Below the pieces are notes generated by a model, which made no database searches, was not told the origin of the DNA, and was given only the letters and a program-made list of their open reading frames with translations. This document shows positions 38,446 to 46,281 of a stretch of DNA of 64,000 nt, piece after piece. The translations under genes and the position numbers were made by a program. Position 1 is the stretch's first letter; every line of letters starts with the position of its first letter. The stretch is from Methylobacterium sp. DB0501 (GTDB lineage: Bacteria > Pseudomonadota > Alphaproteobacteria > Rhizobiales > Beijerinckiaceae): the NCBI RefSeq assembly GCF_011043735.1, contig NZ_JAAKGV010000001.1, positions 248,001 through 312,000 of the forward strand, in the 5' to 3' direction.

Positions 38446-39567
38446 TCACTCCATGGTGGGCGCCAGCTTCTTCACCCCCGGCACGTCCTCGCCGAGCCAG
38501 GCGGCGTTCTTGGCGGTGCCGTCGAAGGTGGCACTCGTCTTGAACAGCTCGTATTTGCCCTCCAGCGCGTAGGGACGGCTGCGGTTCAGGAGTTCCGCCA
38601 CCGTCGCCTTGTCCATCGGCGCGAAGGTCTTCACCGCCTCGAAGGCCTGGTCGAGGTCGCGCTGGTTCTGGATGCCGGTGATCACCACCGAGGTCGGCAG
38701 GTTGAGCGAGAAGTGCAGGTACTCGATCGGCTTGATCGGCGCGTCGCTCTTCAGGATCACCCCGTCGCCGAAGGTCTTCATGGCCAAAGCCGCGATGCCG
38801 TTCTGGACGAGGTAGGGCAGGACGAGGTGGCCGAAGCTGCGGAAATGCGCGTCCATGACGTTCAGCGGCATCTGCACCGAATCGAAGTGGAAGCCGCGCT
38901 CGGCCGCCACTTCGAGCATCTGCAGGTGGATGCGCGGATCCTTGTGGCCGGTGAAGCCGATATAGCGCAGCTTGCCGGCCTTCCTGGCCTCGACGAACGC
39001 CTCCATGGCGCCGCCCTCGGCGAAGACCCGGTCGGGATCGTCGTAGCGCAGGATCTCGTGGTGCTGGACGAGGTCGATCCGGTCGGTGCGCAGGCGGCGC
39101 AGCGACTGGTCGATCTGCTTCATGGCTTCCTGCTTGGTCCGCCCGTCCATCTTGGACATCAGGAAGACCTTGTTGCGGTACCCGTTCTGCTCGAGGGCGA
39201 TGCCCATCCGCTCCTCCGAGCGGCCCTCGTTGTAATCCCAGCAATTGTCCATGAAGGTGATGCCGCGGTCGATCCCCTCATGGATCAGCCGGGTCGCCTC
39301 GGCGTCGGTCACGGCGCTCTTGCCGAGATGGAAGCCGCCCATGCCGATGGCCGAGATCTTTTCGCCCGCGCGCCCGAAGGAGCGGTAGAGCATCTCGCCC
39401 CGGCGCTCGCCCGGATCGGTGACGAGCGGCAGGTCGGCGGGGTCGGCGGGCCGGGTGCCGGGGAGGGGAGGGGGCGGGGCCGCGTTGTTCACGGCCGCCC
39501 CCGCGCTGCCCGAGACCGCGAGACCGGCCCCGAGGGCCGCGCCCTGCAGGAAGCTGCGACGTTCCAT
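38446..39567 (-). CDS. aldo/keto reductase with Tat-type signal
   Basis: The 373-residue protein starts ERRSFLQGAALGAGLAVSG, a twin-arginine-like signal. The AKR fold follows (GMGGFHLGKSAVTDAEATRL, DNCWDYNEGRSEERMG with the catalytic D/Y pair, RTDRIDLVQHHEI, GFTGHKDP). The usual catalytic lysine and histidine are expected in LMSKMDG and QHHE. Export of an NADPH-dependent reductase is unusual. The C-terminus resembles a subfamily of periplasmic AKRs with a trailing SATFDGTAKNAAWLGE segment. It is 22 bases downstream of larB on the same strand. Confidence 0.85.
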   Translation of the reverse strand: MERRSFLQGAALGAGLAVSGSAGAAVNNAAPPPPLPGTRPADPADLPLVTDPGERRGEMLYRSFGRAGEKISAIGMGGFHLGKSAVTDAEATRLIHEGIDRGITFMDNCWDYNEGRSEERMGIALEQNGYRNKVFLMSKMDGRTKQEAMKQIDQSLRRLRTDRIDLVQHHEILRYDDPDRVFAEGGAMEAFVEARKAGKLRYIGFTGHKDPRIHLQMLEVAAERGFHFDSVQMPLNVMDAHFRSFGHLVLPYLVQNGIAALAMKTFGDGVILKSDAPIKPIEYLHFSLNLPTSVVITGIQNQRDLDQAFEAVKTFAPMDKATVAELLNRSRPYALEGKYELFKTSATFDGTAKNAAWLGEDVPGVKKLAPTME

Positions 39568-39589
39568 GGCGATTCTCCTGGGATAGGGG

Positions 39590-40267
39590 TCATCGGACTG
39601 CCTCCGCGAGCCGGTTTGCCGCGTGGAGCAGGCGCAGGGCCGCGCAGGCCGCGCCGTAGCCGTTGTCGATGTTGACGACCGCGATGCCGGGGGCGCAGCT
39701 CGCCAGCACCGCGTCGAGGGCGGCGCGCCCGCCCTCGGCCACGCCGTAGCCGACCGAGGTCGGCACCGCGATCACCGCCCCGGCGACGAGGCCGCCGAGC
39801 ACGCTGGGCAGGGCGGCATCCATGCCGGCGGCGCAGATGACGACCGGATGGGCCCGGATCTCCTCGATCCGCCGGGTCAGCCGCCACAATCCCGCGACGC
39901 CGACATCGGCGATCAGCGTCGTGGCGTGACCCTGGTAGGCGAGCGTCCGCTCGGCCTCCCGCGCCACCGGCACGTCCGAGGTGCCGGCCGCCACGATGGC
40001 GATGCGCGCCTGGCCCGCGACGGGCCTGGCCGCGCCGAAGAACGCGGTGCGCGAGACCGGGCAGTAGTCGAGCCGCTCCCGGTAGCGGAGGGCGGCGTGG
40101 CGCTCCGGATCCAGGCGGGTGACGAGGAAGCGGGCGCCGCGCTCCTCGGCCGCCGCCAGGATGGCGTCGATCTGGGCCGGCGACTTGCCGGCGGCGAACA
40201 CCGCCTCCTCGAGGCCGATCCGCTCAGGTCGGGCGAAATCGAGGGTGAATTCGTCCTGGATGCTCAC
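39590..40267 (-). CDS. larB: nickel-pincer cofactor biosynthesis protein LarB
   Basis: The 225-residue protein is related to PurE. It shows IAIVAAGTSDVPVAREAERTL, VVICAAGMDAALPSVLGGLV and PTSVGYGVAEGGRAALDAVL, which are LarB segments. LarB carboxylates and hydrolyses nicotinic acid adenine dinucleotide, the first step of the Ni-pincer cofactor. It begins with GTG at 40267, overlapping the larE stop (GTGA). Confidence 0.93.
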   Translation of the reverse strand: MSIQDEFTLDFARPERIGLEEAVFAAGKSPAQIDAILAAAEERGARFLVTRLDPERHAALRYRERLDYCPVSRTAFFGAARPVAGQARIAIVAAGTSDVPVAREAERTLAYQGHATTLIADVGVAGLWRLTRRIEEIRAHPVVICAAGMDAALPSVLGGLVAGAVIAVPTSVGYGVAEGGRAALDAVLASCAPGIAVVNIDNGYGAACAALRLLHAANRLAEAVR

Positions 40268-41091
40268 CGTGGCGATCCTCCGGATCGCAACGCTCCCACC
40301 AGGAAAGCGCTGCCGGTGCGGTAGGGCGCGAAGGAGACCGGCGCCGCGGCGAGCCCGGCCGGGGCGCACGCGGCGATGCGGCGGCCGAGATCGCTCTTCG
40401 CCGGCTCGGTCAGGCCGGCGAGGCTGTGCGAATCGAGCTCGACCACGATGCCGGCGGCCCGTACCCGGCAGCGCACCGCGCTTCTGGATCCGGTCACGTC
40501 CAGGTCGGCGCCGACCAGCCGCTCGACGGCGTGGATGAAGGCCAGGGTCTCGGGCTCGATGCGGATCCCGGTCTCGACCCGGCTCGACAGGCAGGGGGCG
40601 GCGGGCAGCTCCGCCACCGCGCCGAGGCCCAGGTCGCGGGCGAGCGCCCGCACCATCGCCTTGCTGAATCCCGCCTCCACGAAGGGGTGGCGCACCCCGT
40701 GCTCGCGGGCGGCGTCGAGGCCCGGGCGGTACTCGCCGAGGTCGTCCAGGTTGGCGCCGGACACGATCTGCCGGTCGGTGACGCGCCGGATCGCCCCGTA
40801 GAGGTTGGTCTTGCAGAAGAAGCAGCGGTTGACCGGATTCTCCCGGTAGGCCGGGTCGGCGAACTCGCCGGCCTCGATCACCCGCAAGGTCCAGCCCTCG
40901 CGGGCGGCCTCGGCCCGCACCCGCCCGGTCGCCTCGCCCGGCACCGCGGGGGAGACGGCGTGGACCATCAGGGGCGGCTCGGGCGCGGTCCGATGCGCGA
41001 TCGTCGCCAGCGTCAGGCTGTCGACCCCGCCGCTCACCGCGACGGCGATGGACCCGAGGCCGGACAGGGCGTGTTCCAGGGCCGCGCTCAC
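40264..41091 (-). CDS. larE: ATP-dependent sulfur transferase LarE
   Basis: The 275-residue PP-loop enzyme has SGGVDSLTLATIA, the NPVNRCFFCKTNLYGAI zinc-like segment, SGANLDDLGEYRPG and PCLSSRVETG. The last carries the sacrificial cysteine of LarE. It installs the sulfurs of the pincer cofactor. It overlaps larC by GTGA, so larC-larE-larB are coupled. Confidence 0.93.
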   Translation of the reverse strand: MSAALEHALSGLGSIAVAVSGGVDSLTLATIAHRTAPEPPLMVHAVSPAVPGEATGRVRAEAAREGWTLRVIEAGEFADPAYRENPVNRCFFCKTNLYGAIRRVTDRQIVSGANLDDLGEYRPGLDAAREHGVRHPFVEAGFSKAMVRALARDLGLGAVAELPAAPCLSSRVETGIRIEPETLAFIHAVERLVGADLDVTGSRSAVRCRVRAAGIVVELDSHSLAGLTEPAKSDLGRRIAACAPAGLAAAPVSFAPYRTGSAFLVGALRSGGSPR

Positions 41092-42377
41092 CGCTCGTCC
41101 TCCGGCAGTCGAAGAGCCAGCCGCTCGGCCTCGCGGCGCAGGGCCTGGCGGGCGGCGTGGCCCTCGGTCGCCAGGGCATCGTCGGATTCCGCCTTGGCGG
41201 TGCGCCCGCCCGGCCGGTCCACGCTCTTCACCCTGACGGTCTTCCCCGCCACCGCCACGGTGTCGAGGCGCCGCGTCAGCGCCGCGCCCGAGACGGTGTG
41301 GTGGCGCAAGCCGATGGTCGTGGTCTCGCGGAAGCAGGCCTCGATCGCCTCCTCGATGGCGTCGGCCCGGGCGAGCGCCCGGACATGGGTCATCATCCGG
41401 CCCTTCTTGCCGAAGACCGGCATCTGCACGACGTCGAAGATCTTCTCGTGCGCCCGCAGGCGGTCGAGCCCCGTGGCGAGGTCCTCCGCCGACTGGTCGT
41501 CGACCTCGAACTCGATGATGCCGAGCTCGCGATGGCCGGGCGATCCGGTCTCGCCCTGCTCCTCGAAGGCGAGCACCCGCAGCACGTTGCTCAGGCCCGG
41601 CAGCACCCTGGTGCCGAAGCCGAGGCCGCTGCGCAGGAGCCGGCGCGGGCCGCCCTTCCGGGGTTCGCCGCCGCAGAGATGGCGCAGGATCGCCGCGCCC
41701 GTCGGGGTCACGCGCTCGCCCGGCACGCCGTCGTCGAGGATGAGGAAGCCCTCGAGCAGGAGCGCGGTGGCCGGTGCCGGGACGGGGAGGGGCCCGTGCT
41801 GGGTCCGCACCCGCCCGGAGCCGAGCGGCACGGCCGAGACGGACCAGCCGGTCGCCCCGATCGCGTCGACGAGGTGGGCGGCCGCCACGATGTCGGCGAT
41901 CGAATCCCAGGCCCCGACCTCGTGGAACGCCACCTCCTCGACCGGGATGCCGTGCACCCGCGCCTCGGCCTCCGCGAGATGCCCGAAGATCGCGAGCGCA
42001 TGGGCGAGCACCCCGGGCGCGAGCCCGCTCGCCTCCAGGTCGCGGCGGATGCCGGACCAGTGCCGGTGCGCGTGGTGGCCGCCGTGGTGGTGATGGTGGT
42101 TGTGATCGTGGGCGTGGTCGCCGTGATGATCGTGATGATGATGGGCGGGCTCGTCCGCCGGCCGCTCCGGCGCCTCGCCCTCCGGGCCGGTGACCGCGAA
42201 ACGCCGGCCCTGGAGCACGCCGTCGCCGTGGGCGAGGAGCGCGCAGGCGGTGCGGCCGCGGCTCGCCCGCGCCACGCTCTCGCGCACCCCCGCCTCGTGC
42301 TCCGGAAAGGCGTCGAGGAGCGCCGCCGCGAACATGTCGCCGGCCACCCCGCCGACGGCGTCGAGATGAATCTGCAT
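41088..42377 (-). CDS. larC: nickel insertion protein LarC, undivided
   Basis: The 429-residue protein begins QIHLDAVGGVAGDMFAAALL and contains FHEVGAWDSIADIVAAAHL, TPTGAAIL and FGKKGRMMTHVRALA, the LarC cyclometallase signature. Residues about 78-106 form a histidine-rich stretch (HHHHDHHGDHAHDHNHHHHH), a likely nickel store. In Lactobacillus the protein is made from two frames by frameshifting; here it is one continuous frame. It inserts nickel into the pincer cofactor. Start MQIHLDAVGG at 42377. Confidence 0.92.
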   Translation of the reverse strand: MQIHLDAVGGVAGDMFAAALLDAFPEHEAGVRESVARASRGRTACALLAHGDGVLQGRRFAVTGPEGEAPERPADEPAHHHHDHHGDHAHDHNHHHHHGGHHAHRHWSGIRRDLEASGLAPGVLAHALAIFGHLAEAEARVHGIPVEEVAFHEVGAWDSIADIVAAAHLVDAIGATGWSVSAVPLGSGRVRTQHGPLPVPAPATALLLEGFLILDDGVPGERVTPTGAAILRHLCGGEPRKGGPRRLLRSGLGFGTRVLPGLSNVLRVLAFEEQGETGSPGHRELGIIEFEVDDQSAEDLATGLDRLRAHEKIFDVVQMPVFGKKGRMMTHVRALARADAIEEAIEACFRETTTIGLRHHTVSGAALTRRLDTVAVAGKTVRVKSVDRPGGRTAKAESDDALATEGHAARQALRREAERLALRLPEDER

Positions 42378-42581
42378 CGCGTCCTTCGTCGCGGCGTCGG
42401 ACCGGACGCCGGTTCGGGGCACATCGGCCCGTGAGGGCCGACGGCAAGCGCCCCGGACAGACGGTCGCAGCGGGCGGACGCGGATGAATGCGGCGGATTT
42501 TTCTTTGCGCCCCGGTGGATCACCCGATACCCGCCGGGGCATAAGCCCGCTCAACATCGCCCCACAGGAGAGGACGCCCCC

Positions 42582-44165
42582 ATGCCCATCACCGGAGAGA
42601 ACCTGATCGGCGCCGCCGCCCGCCGCGGCGAGGGCGAGACCTTCCGGGCCGTCGAGGCCGCGACCGGCACCGGCCTGGAGCCGGCCTTCGCCGCGGCGAC
42701 GCCCGCCGATGTGGAGCGGGCCTGCGCGCTCGCCGCCGAGGCCTTCGACACCTACCGCGAGACCTCGCTCGAGGACCGCGCCCGCTTCCTGGAGGCCGTG
42801 GCCGACGCCATCCTGGCCGTCGGCGACGAGCTGATCGTGCGCTGCATGGCCGAGAGCGGCCTGCCCCGCGCCCGGCTCGAAGGCGAGCGCGGCCGCACCG
42901 TGGGCCAACTGAAGATGTTCGCCGGCGTGGTGCGCGACGGCGGCTTCCTCGAGGCCCGCATCGACCCGGCGCAACCCGAGCGCAAGCCGCTGCCGCGTCC
43001 CGACCTGCGCCTGCGCCAGATCGCCGTCGGCCCGGTCGCGGTGTTCGGCGCCTCGAACTTCCCCCTCGCCTTCTCGGTCGCAGGCGGCGACACCGCCTCG
43101 GCCCTCGCCGCCGGCTGCCCGGTGGTGGCCAAGGCCCATCCGGCCCATCCGGGCACCTCGGAGCTGGTCGGCCGCGCGGTGCAGGCGGCGGTCGAGCGAT
43201 GCGGCCTGCCCGAGGGCGTGTTCTCGCTCCTCATGGATGCCGGCATCTCGGTCGGCCAGGCCCTCGTTGCCGATCCGCGCATCGCGGCGGTCGGCTTCAC
43301 CGGCTCGCGCCGGGGCGGCGTCGCGCTGATGCAGGCCGCCGCCGCCCGCCCGGTCCCGATCCCGGTCTATGCCGAGATGAGCAGCATCAATCCGGTCGTC
43401 CTGCTGCCGGCGGCGCTCGAGGCCCGGGGCCGCGACATCGGCCGCGCCTTCGTCGGCTCGCTCACCCTCGGCTCGGGCCAGTTCTGCACCAATCCCGGCC
43501 TGATCCTGGCGGTCGAGGGCGCGGGCCTCGACGGCTTCGTCGAGGCGGCCTCCGCCGCCCTGAAGGAGACCCAGGCCGCCACGATGCTGACGCCCGGCAT
43601 CCACAAGGCCTATTGCGCCGGCGTCGCGGCGCTGGAGGCCAACCCCGCCGTGACCACGCTCGCCCGCGGGCTCGCCGGCGGCACCCACCAGGGCCAGGCG
43701 GCCCTGTTCTCCACCACCGCGGAAGCGTTCCTCGCCGACCATACCCTGGCCGAGGAAGTGTTCGGCGCCGCCTCGCTGGTGGTGCGCTGCCCCGACCTCG
43801 CCACGATCCGCGCGGTGCTGGAGCGACTGGAAGGCCAGCTGACCGCGGCCCTGCACCTCGACGAGGCCGATCACGACGCCGCCCGGGCGCTGCTGCCGGT
43901 GCTGGAGCGCCGGGTCGGGCGCATCCTGGTCAACGGCTTCGGCACCGGCGTCGAGGTCGGCCACGCCATGGTGCATGGCGGGCCGTACCCCGCGACCTCG
44001 GACGGGCGCACCACCTCGGTCGGCAGCCTGGCGATCCACCGCTTCCTGCGCCCGGTGAGCTACCAGGATCTGCCCCAGGCCTTGCTGCCGGCCTCCTTGC
44101 GCGATGACAATCCGCTCAAGCTGTGGCGCCGGGAGGACGGGAAAGCCGTGGCGCCGGGCGCCTGA
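42582..44165 (+). CDS. alpha-ketoglutarate semialdehyde dehydrogenase-type ALDH
   Basis: The 527-residue aldehyde dehydrogenase starts [21 protein letters not shown], typical of the NADP-dependent 2,5-dioxovalerate dehydrogenases. It shows [34 protein letters not shown], the catalytic cysteine in SGQFCTNPG and a [19 protein letters not shown] tail. These enzymes finish pentose and sugar-acid oxidation. It is divergent from the lar operon. Confidence 0.9.
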   Translation: MPITGENLIGAAARRGEGETFRAVEAATGTGLEPAFAAATPADVERACALAAEAFDTYRETSLEDRARFLEAVADAILAVGDELIVRCMAESGLPRARLEGERGRTVGQLKMFAGVVRDGGFLEARIDPAQPERKPLPRPDLRLRQIAVGPVAVFGASNFPLAFSVAGGDTASALAAGCPVVAKAHPAHPGTSELVGRAVQAAVERCGLPEGVFSLLMDAGISVGQALVADPRIAAVGFTGSRRGGVALMQAAAARPVPIPVYAEMSSINPVVLLPAALEARGRDIGRAFVGSLTLGSGQFCTNPGLILAVEGAGLDGFVEAASAALKETQAATMLTPGIHKAYCAGVAALEANPAVTTLARGLAGGTHQGQAALFSTTAEAFLADHTLAEEVFGAASLVVRCPDLATIRAVLERLEGQLTAALHLDEADHDAARALLPVLERRVGRILVNGFGTGVEVGHAMVHGGPYPATSDGRTTSVGSLAIHRFLRPVSYQDLPQALLPASLRDDNPLKLWRREDGKAVAPGA

Positions 44166-44175
44166 GGCCGCAAAG

Positions 44176-44201
44176 CCCGGGAGGCCTCACCGCCTCCCGG
44201 G
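44176..44201 (+). terminator. hairpin after the aldehyde dehydrogenase gene
   Basis: CCCGGGAGGC (44176-44185) pairs perfectly with GCCTCCCGGG (44192-44201) around a 6-base loop, 10 bases after the stop codon. No T-run follows. Confidence 0.6.
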
Positions 44202-44256
44202 ACCCGGAACCCGCCCCCTGTATCCTCGTTGATCGCGGCACCAGAAGGAGCGCGCG

Positions 44257-44490
44257 ATGATCGATCCCAGCAGCATCAAGGAGCACATGCCGGTCGTCGG
44301 CTCCGACGGCGGCCATGTCGGCACCATCGATCATCTCGACGGGCAGCGGATCAAGCTGACCAAGACCGACCCGGCGGCCGGCGGCCACCACCACTTCATC
44401 CACGTCGATTCCATCGCCAGCGTCGAGGGCGGGCAGGTGCGCCTCAACCGCACCACGGCCCAGGCCAAGGACGAATGGGCGACGGCCTAA
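44257..44490 (+). CDS. DUF2171 family protein
   Basis: The 77-residue protein reads SSIKEHMPVVGSDGGHVGTI, then IKLTKTDPAAGGHHHFIHVD, the DUF2171 (PRC-barrel-like) pattern. The family's role is unknown. An AGAAGGAGCGCG site precedes the ATG at 44257. It stands alone between two hairpins. Confidence 0.85.
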   Translation: MIDPSSIKEHMPVVGSDGGHVGTIDHLDGQRIKLTKTDPAAGGHHHFIHVDSIASVEGGQVRLNRTTAQAKDEWATA

Positions 44491-44569
44491 CGGGCCGCGC
44501 GTCCCGGCCGGAGCGCCTTTCGGCGGAACGGCAGACTGCCAACGGATGATGCAACCCAAAGCTCGGATT

Positions 44570-44770
44570 TGAGTTAGGTTAACAATCCTGGACGAAAAAG
44601 GGCCGCCCTGAAGAAGGCGGCCCGAGTCTAGGGAGGAAACGCCCGAGGAGGGCGCGAGCAGCGCAGCGGCATCGCCACCGCCCTGCACAGGACAAACCCG
44701 GTCCGCTGCCGCGTGGTTCCCGGGCGTGCACTGATACCAAGGTCCGCCTCGGCGGGCCTTTTTTTTGCCG
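44570..44770 (+). ncRNA. candidate structured small RNA
   Basis: This gene-free stretch ends in an intrinsic terminator: GGTCCGCC-TC-GGCGGGCC (44741-44758) followed by eight T (44759-44766). Nested stems precede it: ACGCCCG (44639-44645) with CGGGCGT (44721-44727), and GCAGCGG (44663-44669) with CCGCTGC (44703-44709). A further hairpin at 44600-44623 has five A before it, a terminator for the opposite strand. Isolated terminators with long-range pairing suggest a stand-alone RNA. It is not assigned to a family. Confidence 0.45.
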
Positions 44771-44895
44771 CGATCGGCTGAACGCCTCGATCGGTGTCCG
44801 CCCTGGTACGATTCGTGCTGGCGAGGCTCCGGCTGCGACGCCCAGAACGGCCCCGCGGCCAATTTGTTAGCTCTTAAGCCGTAAGTCCCGAACCC

Positions 44896-46095
44896 ATGCC
44901 CGAGATCGACACCGACGCCTTCCTGCGCGACCTGCACGAGCTGCGCGCGATCGGCCGCTTCCGCACCGGCGTGCACCGCCCGACCTATTCCCCGCAGGAC
45001 ATGGAATCCCGGCGCTGGCTGATGCGGCGCCTGGACGAGTGCGGGCTTGAGCCCACCATCGACGGCGTCGGCACCGTGCTCGGGCGCCATCGAGGCGCGG
45101 GGCCGCATCTCCTCGTCGGCAGCCACATCGAGAGCCAGAACGAGGCCGGCTGGCTCGACGGGGCGCTGGGCGTGGCGGCGGGGGTGGCGCTCGCCCGGGC
45201 CGGGCTGCCGGTCGATGTCTGCGCCTTCGCGGACGAGGAGGGGCATTTCGACATCGGCTTCCTCGGCAGCCGCTCCGCCATCGGCGAGGTGACCGAGGCC
45301 GAGATCGACGGAAGCCGCAACCGCACCGACGGCACCCCCTTGCGCGAGGCGCTCGCCGCCGCCGGCCTCGCCGGCCTGGAGCGGATGCACCTGGAGCCGA
45401 AGCGGTATCGCGGTTTCCTCGAGATGCATATCGAGCAGGGCACGCAACTCGAATCGACGGGCCTGCGCCTCGGCATCGTCACCGGCATCGTGGCGATCTG
45501 GCAGTGGCGGATCGTGATTGCGGGTGCGCAGGACCATGCCGGCGGCACCACCATGGCGGAGCGCCGCGATGCCGGGCTCACCGCCGTGCGCCTGCTCGCC
45601 GCGATCGACGAGGCCTTCCCCGGGATCTGCGGCGAGCGCAGCACCTGGACCACCGGCCGCATCACCCTCGATCCCGGCGCGCCGAGCATCATCCCGGGCC
45701 GGGCCGAGATCCTGTTCCAGGTCCGCGACGTCGCGATGCCGGTGCTGGAGCGGATGGAGTCGACGCTGCGGGCGCTGATCCGTGAGAGCAACCGGCGCGA
45801 GCGCTGCATCGCGACGCTCGAAGACATCTCCCGCAACACCCCGGCCCTGTGCGATCCCGGCTTGATGGGGGCCCTCTCGGCGGCGGCCGAGGCCCTGTGC
45901 CCGGGCGGCTGGCAGACGATGCCCTCCGGCGCCGGCCACGACGCCCAGACCATCGCCAAGGTGATGCCCGCCGCGATGCTGTTCGTGCCCTCGATCGGCG
46001 GCATCAGCCACCACTGGTCCGAGGATACCAAGGAGGAGGATCTGGTGCTCGGCCTGCGGGTGCTGGCGGAGGCGGCGGAGCGGGCGCTCGCCTGA
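44896..46095 (+). CDS. M20-family amidohydrolase (carbamoyl-amino-acid/allantoate hydrolase-like)
   Basis: The 399-residue zinc enzyme shows GSHIESQNEAGWLDGALGVAAGVA, FADEEGHFDIGFLGS, MHIEQGTQLESTGLRLGIV and GAQDHAGGTTMAERRDA, the metal-binding histidine, aspartate and glutamate set of the N-carbamoyl-L-amino-acid hydrolase/allantoate amidohydrolase group. The final GHDAQ and HHWSED are also typical. The actual substrate is not clear. It stands alone. Confidence 0.88.
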   Translation: MPEIDTDAFLRDLHELRAIGRFRTGVHRPTYSPQDMESRRWLMRRLDECGLEPTIDGVGTVLGRHRGAGPHLLVGSHIESQNEAGWLDGALGVAAGVALARAGLPVDVCAFADEEGHFDIGFLGSRSAIGEVTEAEIDGSRNRTDGTPLREALAAAGLAGLERMHLEPKRYRGFLEMHIEQGTQLESTGLRLGIVTGIVAIWQWRIVIAGAQDHAGGTTMAERRDAGLTAVRLLAAIDEAFPGICGERSTWTTGRITLDPGAPSIIPGRAEILFQVRDVAMPVLERMESTLRALIRESNRRERCIATLEDISRNTPALCDPGLMGALSAAAEALCPGGWQTMPSGAGHDAQTIAKVMPAAMLFVPSIGGISHHWSEDTKEEDLVLGLRVLAEAAERALA

Positions 46096-46281
46096 GCGGC
46101 CCTGCCGCCTTCCCTCGCCGGCCGCACCGGCGGAACGGCCAGCGCTATCGTTTGTAGTTATTAAAATGAATATTTGTTGCTCCACAAATGGAGTTTCATT
46201 CTCATCGTGTCTGCATGTTGACGGTCGATGTCGCGTGCCGTAGGGCGACGCCAAGCGTAGCCGTTGATGTAGATCCTTGCC

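Noticed and set aside
41088..44039. 983-residue minus-strand frame
   Set aside because: Only the part to 42377 (LarC) is real; the rest is antisense to the aldehyde dehydrogenase gene.
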